A stretch of DNA of 8,363 nucleotides from Parabacteroides sp. (lineage in GTDB: Bacteria > Bacteroidota > Bacteroidia > Bacteroidales > Tannerellaceae): positions 1,164-9,526 of the forward strand of contig DXRF01000097.1 of assembly GCA_019411205.1 (NCBI GenBank). Reading direction: 5' to 3'. Of this stretch, positions 6,072-8,363 are shown in pieces. Below the pieces are notes generated by a model that was not told the DNA's origin, searched no databases, and saw only the letters and a program-made list of their open reading frames with translations. Positions within the stretch are counted from its first letter, which is position 1; every line of letters begins with the position of its first letter. A program made the position numbers and the translations under genes.

Positions 6072-6923
6072 ATGCGCATACTGAAAAAAATACTGATAGG
6101 AAGCCGGAATCTGTTGCTGTTCCTGTTTGTTTCCAGCTTGTTGGCTGTGGTGGCATATAAGTTCATTCCTGTTTACTACACTCCGCTGATGTTTATCCGG
6201 ATGTACGAACAGTTTCAGGATGGTAAGCCCTTCAAGCTGGAACACAAATGGGTGCCGATGAAGAAGATCGCCCAGCCATTGGCACAGGCAGTTGTGGCTT
6301 CGGAAGACAATCTTTTTCTCGACCATGACGGTTTCGATCTGACGCAGATTCAGAAAGCCCGTGCCGATGCTGAAAAAGGCAAACGCGTACGAGGGGCGAG
6401 CACGATCTCGCAACAGACTGCCAAGAACGTGTTTCTCTGGCCCGGAAGGACTTATTTGCGCAAAGGTATCGAGGCTTATTTCACCGTCCTGATCGAATTG
6501 ATCTGGGGGAAGGAACGTATCATGGAAGTTTATCTGAACTCGATCGAAATGGGAAACGGTATTTATGGTGCTGAAGCTGTCGCGCAGGCTCATTTCAAGA
6601 AACCGGCCTATAAACTGACGAAGGCGGAAGCGGCCCTGATCGCTGCGACCTTGCCGAATCCCCGTAAGTTCAATTCAGCAAAACCTTCTCCTTATATGCT
6701 GAAGCGACAGGCGAAGATCATATCGCTGATGGGGAAACTGCTTAAGATCGAAATGGGATATGACAGCGGTGATCCCGATCCTGAATCCGGCAGCAGGAAA
6801 GTGCGTAAACGGAATAAACTCCGGGCGGAATCCAGTACGACGGTCTGTCTGCCCGAAAAGAATATTCACTTAAGAACGATATCATATGAGTCATTTCATA
6901 TATCACGATCTCGGCCGTATTGA
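6072..6923 (+). CDS. mtgA: Monofunctional peptidoglycan glycosyltransferase (GT51)
   Basis: This is a 283-residue membrane-anchored enzyme that polymerises lipid II into glycan strands on the periplasmic side of the inner membrane. A short basic N-terminus is followed by one hydrophobic segment (about 13-29) that serves as an uncleaved anchor. The GT51 motifs are in order: catalytic E78 in ASEDNLFLDHDGFD, RGASTISQQTAKNVFL (107-122), second catalytic E152 in KERIMEVYLN, then GIYGAEAVAQAHFKKPA (163-179). There is no transpeptidase domain. The conserved domain ends near residue 230 (KIEMGY). The last 53 or so residues are basic, serine-rich and unlike the family, and their final 38 bases overlap lipB; this tail may be non-conserved read-through. 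It shares the strand of the xylose genes 35 bases upstream but is functionally unrelated to them. Confidence 0.93.
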   Translation: MRILKKILIGSRNLLLFLFVSSLLAVVAYKFIPVYYTPLMFIRMYEQFQDGKPFKLEHKWVPMKKIAQPLAQAVVASEDNLFLDHDGFDLTQIQKARADAEKGKRVRGASTISQQTAKNVFLWPGRTYLRKGIEAYFTVLIELIWGKERIMEVYLNSIEMGNGIYGAEAVAQAHFKKPAYKLTKAEAALIAATLPNPRKFNSAKPSPYMLKRQAKIISLMGKLLKIEMGYDSGDPDPESGSRKVRKRNKLRAESSTTVCLPEKNIHLRTISYESFHISRSRPY

Positions 6924-7554
6924 ATATGAGAAGGCACTGGAGCGTCAGACGGCTGCTTTCAACGCCCTGTTGGAAGCGAAAGCACAAGGTATGACCGGGG
7001 AAAACCGGTTGTTCTTTTGCGAACATCAGCCGGTGCTGACGATTGGAAAAAGTGGCAAGGACACCAATCTGCTGATCCCCGAAGAACTGCTCGCACAGAG
7101 GGGAATCTCTTTCTATCATATCAACCGGGGAGGGGATATCACGTATCACGGACCCGGACAAATCACCGGATATCCTGTCTTCGATCTCGATGCCTGGAAG
7201 TTGGGACTCAAGCAATATATCGATAGATTGGAAGAAACGATCATCCGTTTTTTAGCACTCTATGGCATTAAAGGAGAACGACTCGCGGGAGCTACAGGTG
7301 TGTGGATCGATCCCAATGTACCGGGAAAAGCCCGTAAGATTTGTGCGATCGGTGTGAAAAGCAGCCGTTTCGTCACCATGCACGGCTTTGCTTTGAATAT
7401 AAACACGGATTTGGATTACTTCTCTTTAATCAATCCTTGCGGCTTTAAAGATAAAGGAGTGACCTCTCTTGAGAAAGAGTTGGAGGCAGAACAGGATTTC
7501 GAAGTAGCCAAAGCACGTCTTCATTCACTTTTCACTGAAATGTTTTCGGAATAA
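6886..7554 (+). CDS. lipB: Octanoyl-[acyl carrier protein]:protein N-octanoyltransferase
   Basis: This cytoplasmic enzyme of 222 residues moves octanoyl groups from acyl carrier protein to lysines of lipoyl domains (2-oxoacid dehydrogenases, glycine cleavage H protein), the first step of protein lipoylation before LipA adds sulphur. The length is normal. The signature RGGDITYHGPGQ occupies 81-92. The catalytic dyad is K158 in CAIGVKSSRFVTMHGFALN and C185 in INPCG. The ATG at 6886 gives MSHFIYHDLGRIEYEKAL, a normal family N-terminus, so this start is preferred even though it lies 38 bases inside mtgA. Its stop codon shares one base with the next start (TAATG), which suggests translational coupling. 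No lipA or lipoate ligase is in the window. Confidence 0.96.
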   Translation: MSHFIYHDLGRIEYEKALERQTAAFNALLEAKAQGMTGENRLFFCEHQPVLTIGKSGKDTNLLIPEELLAQRGISFYHINRGGDITYHGPGQITGYPVFDLDAWKLGLKQYIDRLEETIIRFLALYGIKGERLAGATGVWIDPNVPGKARKICAIGVKSSRFVTMHGFALNINTDLDYFSLINPCGFKDKGVTSLEKELEAEQDFEVAKARLHSLFTEMFSE

Positions 7555-8363
7555 TGAAACCGTATGTCATTCATTTTGCCCCTTTGCAAGGTTATACCGA
7601 CTCGGTCTACCGGGAAGCGCATGCACGGGTGTTTGGAGGAGTCGAAACCTATTACACTCCGTTTGTCCGTCTCGAAAAGACTGGTTTCCGCAATAAGGAG
7701 TTGCGGGATCTTACACCGGAAGCAAATGCATTCGCCCCGCTTGTTCCCCAGATGATCGCTGCCTCGCCCGAAGAGTTTCGCCGGATTGCCGGTTTGTTTC
7801 GTGAGTCGGGTTACCGGTGTGCCGATATCAATTTAGGTTGTCCTTTTCCGATGCAGGCACGGCAACGTCGGGGAGCGGGTATCCTGCCTTATCCGGATGA
7901 GGTGAAAGCGTTGTTGGAAACAATCTTTGAATTTCCGGAGATACAGTTCTCGGTCAAATTGCGATTAGGTTGGGATTCCCCGGATGAGGCACAAGCTCTT
8001 CTTCCTTTTCTGAACGGGTTGCCTCTCACGCATCTCACGTTGCATCCCAGGATCGGCACGCAGCAGTATAAAGGGGAGACAGACCTGGATGCTTTCTCCC
8101 GATTTTATGATTCATGCACGCTTCCACTTTTTTATAATGGTGATATCCGGGCGTTGCCGGATATTCGTTCGCTGACCGGACGTTTCCCTCGTTTGAAGGG
8201 GATCATGCTCGGACGTGGTCTGCTGTCTTCTCCTTGGTTGGCAACGGAATATGTATCCGATACTCCGCTTACCGTCCAGGAAAAGAAAGAAAAGTTGTCT
8301 GCTTTCCATGCCTTACTGATAGCGGGCTATTCTTCCCGTTTGGAGGGAGGCGAACACCAGATA
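7554..8363 (+). CDS. tRNA-dihydrouridine synthase (Dus family), 3' truncated
   Basis: This is a flavoenzyme that reduces specific uridines of tRNA to dihydrouridine using FMN and NAD(P)H. The reading frame starts at the ATG overlapping the lipB stop and stays open for 270 codons to the window edge, so roughly the last 40-60 residues are missing. Visible Dus features are the FMN-binding APLQGYTDSVYR (9-20), PQ at 65-66, NLGCPFP with catalytic C96 followed by RRGAGIL, VKLRLGW (134-140), HPRIGTQQYKGETD (164-177), NGDI (195-198) and MLGRGLL (218-224). The block at 164-177 has HPR where E. coli enzymes usually have HGR. Which uridine is modified, and so whether it is dusA-, dusB- or dusC-like, cannot be decided from this fragment. 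It probably shares an mRNA with lipB and mtgA. Confidence 0.94.
   Translation, partial: MKPYVIHFAPLQGYTDSVYREAHARVFGGVETYYTPFVRLEKTGFRNKELRDLTPEANAFAPLVPQMIAASPEEFRRIAGLFRESGYRCADINLGCPFPMQARQRRGAGILPYPDEVKALLETIFEFPEIQFSVKLRLGWDSPDEAQALLPFLNGLPLTHLTLHPRIGTQQYKGETDLDAFSRFYDSCTLPLFYNGDIRALPDIRSLTGRFPRLKGIMLGRGLLSSPWLATEYVSDTPLTVQEKKEKLSAFHALLIAGYSSRLEGGEHQI

Noticed and set aside
5937..6593. Open frame of 218 codons on the - strand opposite the xylE end and mtgA
   Set aside because: It spans two well-supported genes on the other strand, and no domain is recognisable.

Overview
The window is ordinary, densely packed chromosomal DNA of a Bacteroidetes bacterium, most likely a Bacteroidales gut commensal (Parabacteroides or a close relative; the genus is an inference). 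The grounds are a Nudix-type sugar regulator placed directly upstream of xylB-xylA-xylE, as known in gut Bacteroides, promoter-like boxes of the Bacteroidetes TAnnTTTG type, and start codons without strong Shine-Dalgarno sequences. All genes lie on the + strand.

Layout: 2-631 is the 3' end of a hemolysin/CorC-family CBS-domain membrane protein. A 167-base gap holds a weak terminator candidate and a promoter candidate with an overlapping dyad. Then comes a xylose cassette: a Nudix/winged-helix regulator (xylR, 799-1539), xylulokinase (xylB, 1549-3036), xylose isomerase (xylA, 3077-4405) and a xylose:H+ symporter (xylE, 4492-6036). After 35 bases follow a monofunctional peptidoglycan glycosyltransferase (mtgA, 6072-6923), octanoyltransferase (lipB, 6886-7554) and a tRNA-dihydrouridine synthase that runs off the window (7554-8363). 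The last three overlap one another and are probably one transcription unit of housekeeping genes.

How the genes work together: XylE imports D-xylose with a proton, XylA isomerises it to D-xylulose, and XylB phosphorylates that to xylulose 5-phosphate for the pentose phosphate pathway. The regulator is a sugar-responsive protein derived from Nudix hydrolases, and its Nudix box has lost key acidic residues.

The most unusual structure is a near-perfect 61-base inverted repeat (4413-4473) filling most of the xylA-xylE gap, with a promoter-like box inside it and a non-ATG start for xylE just after it. A second point of interest is an extra hydrophobic hairpin of about 43 residues in the middle of XylE. 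I saw no mobile element, CRISPR array, RNA gene or clearly new system.
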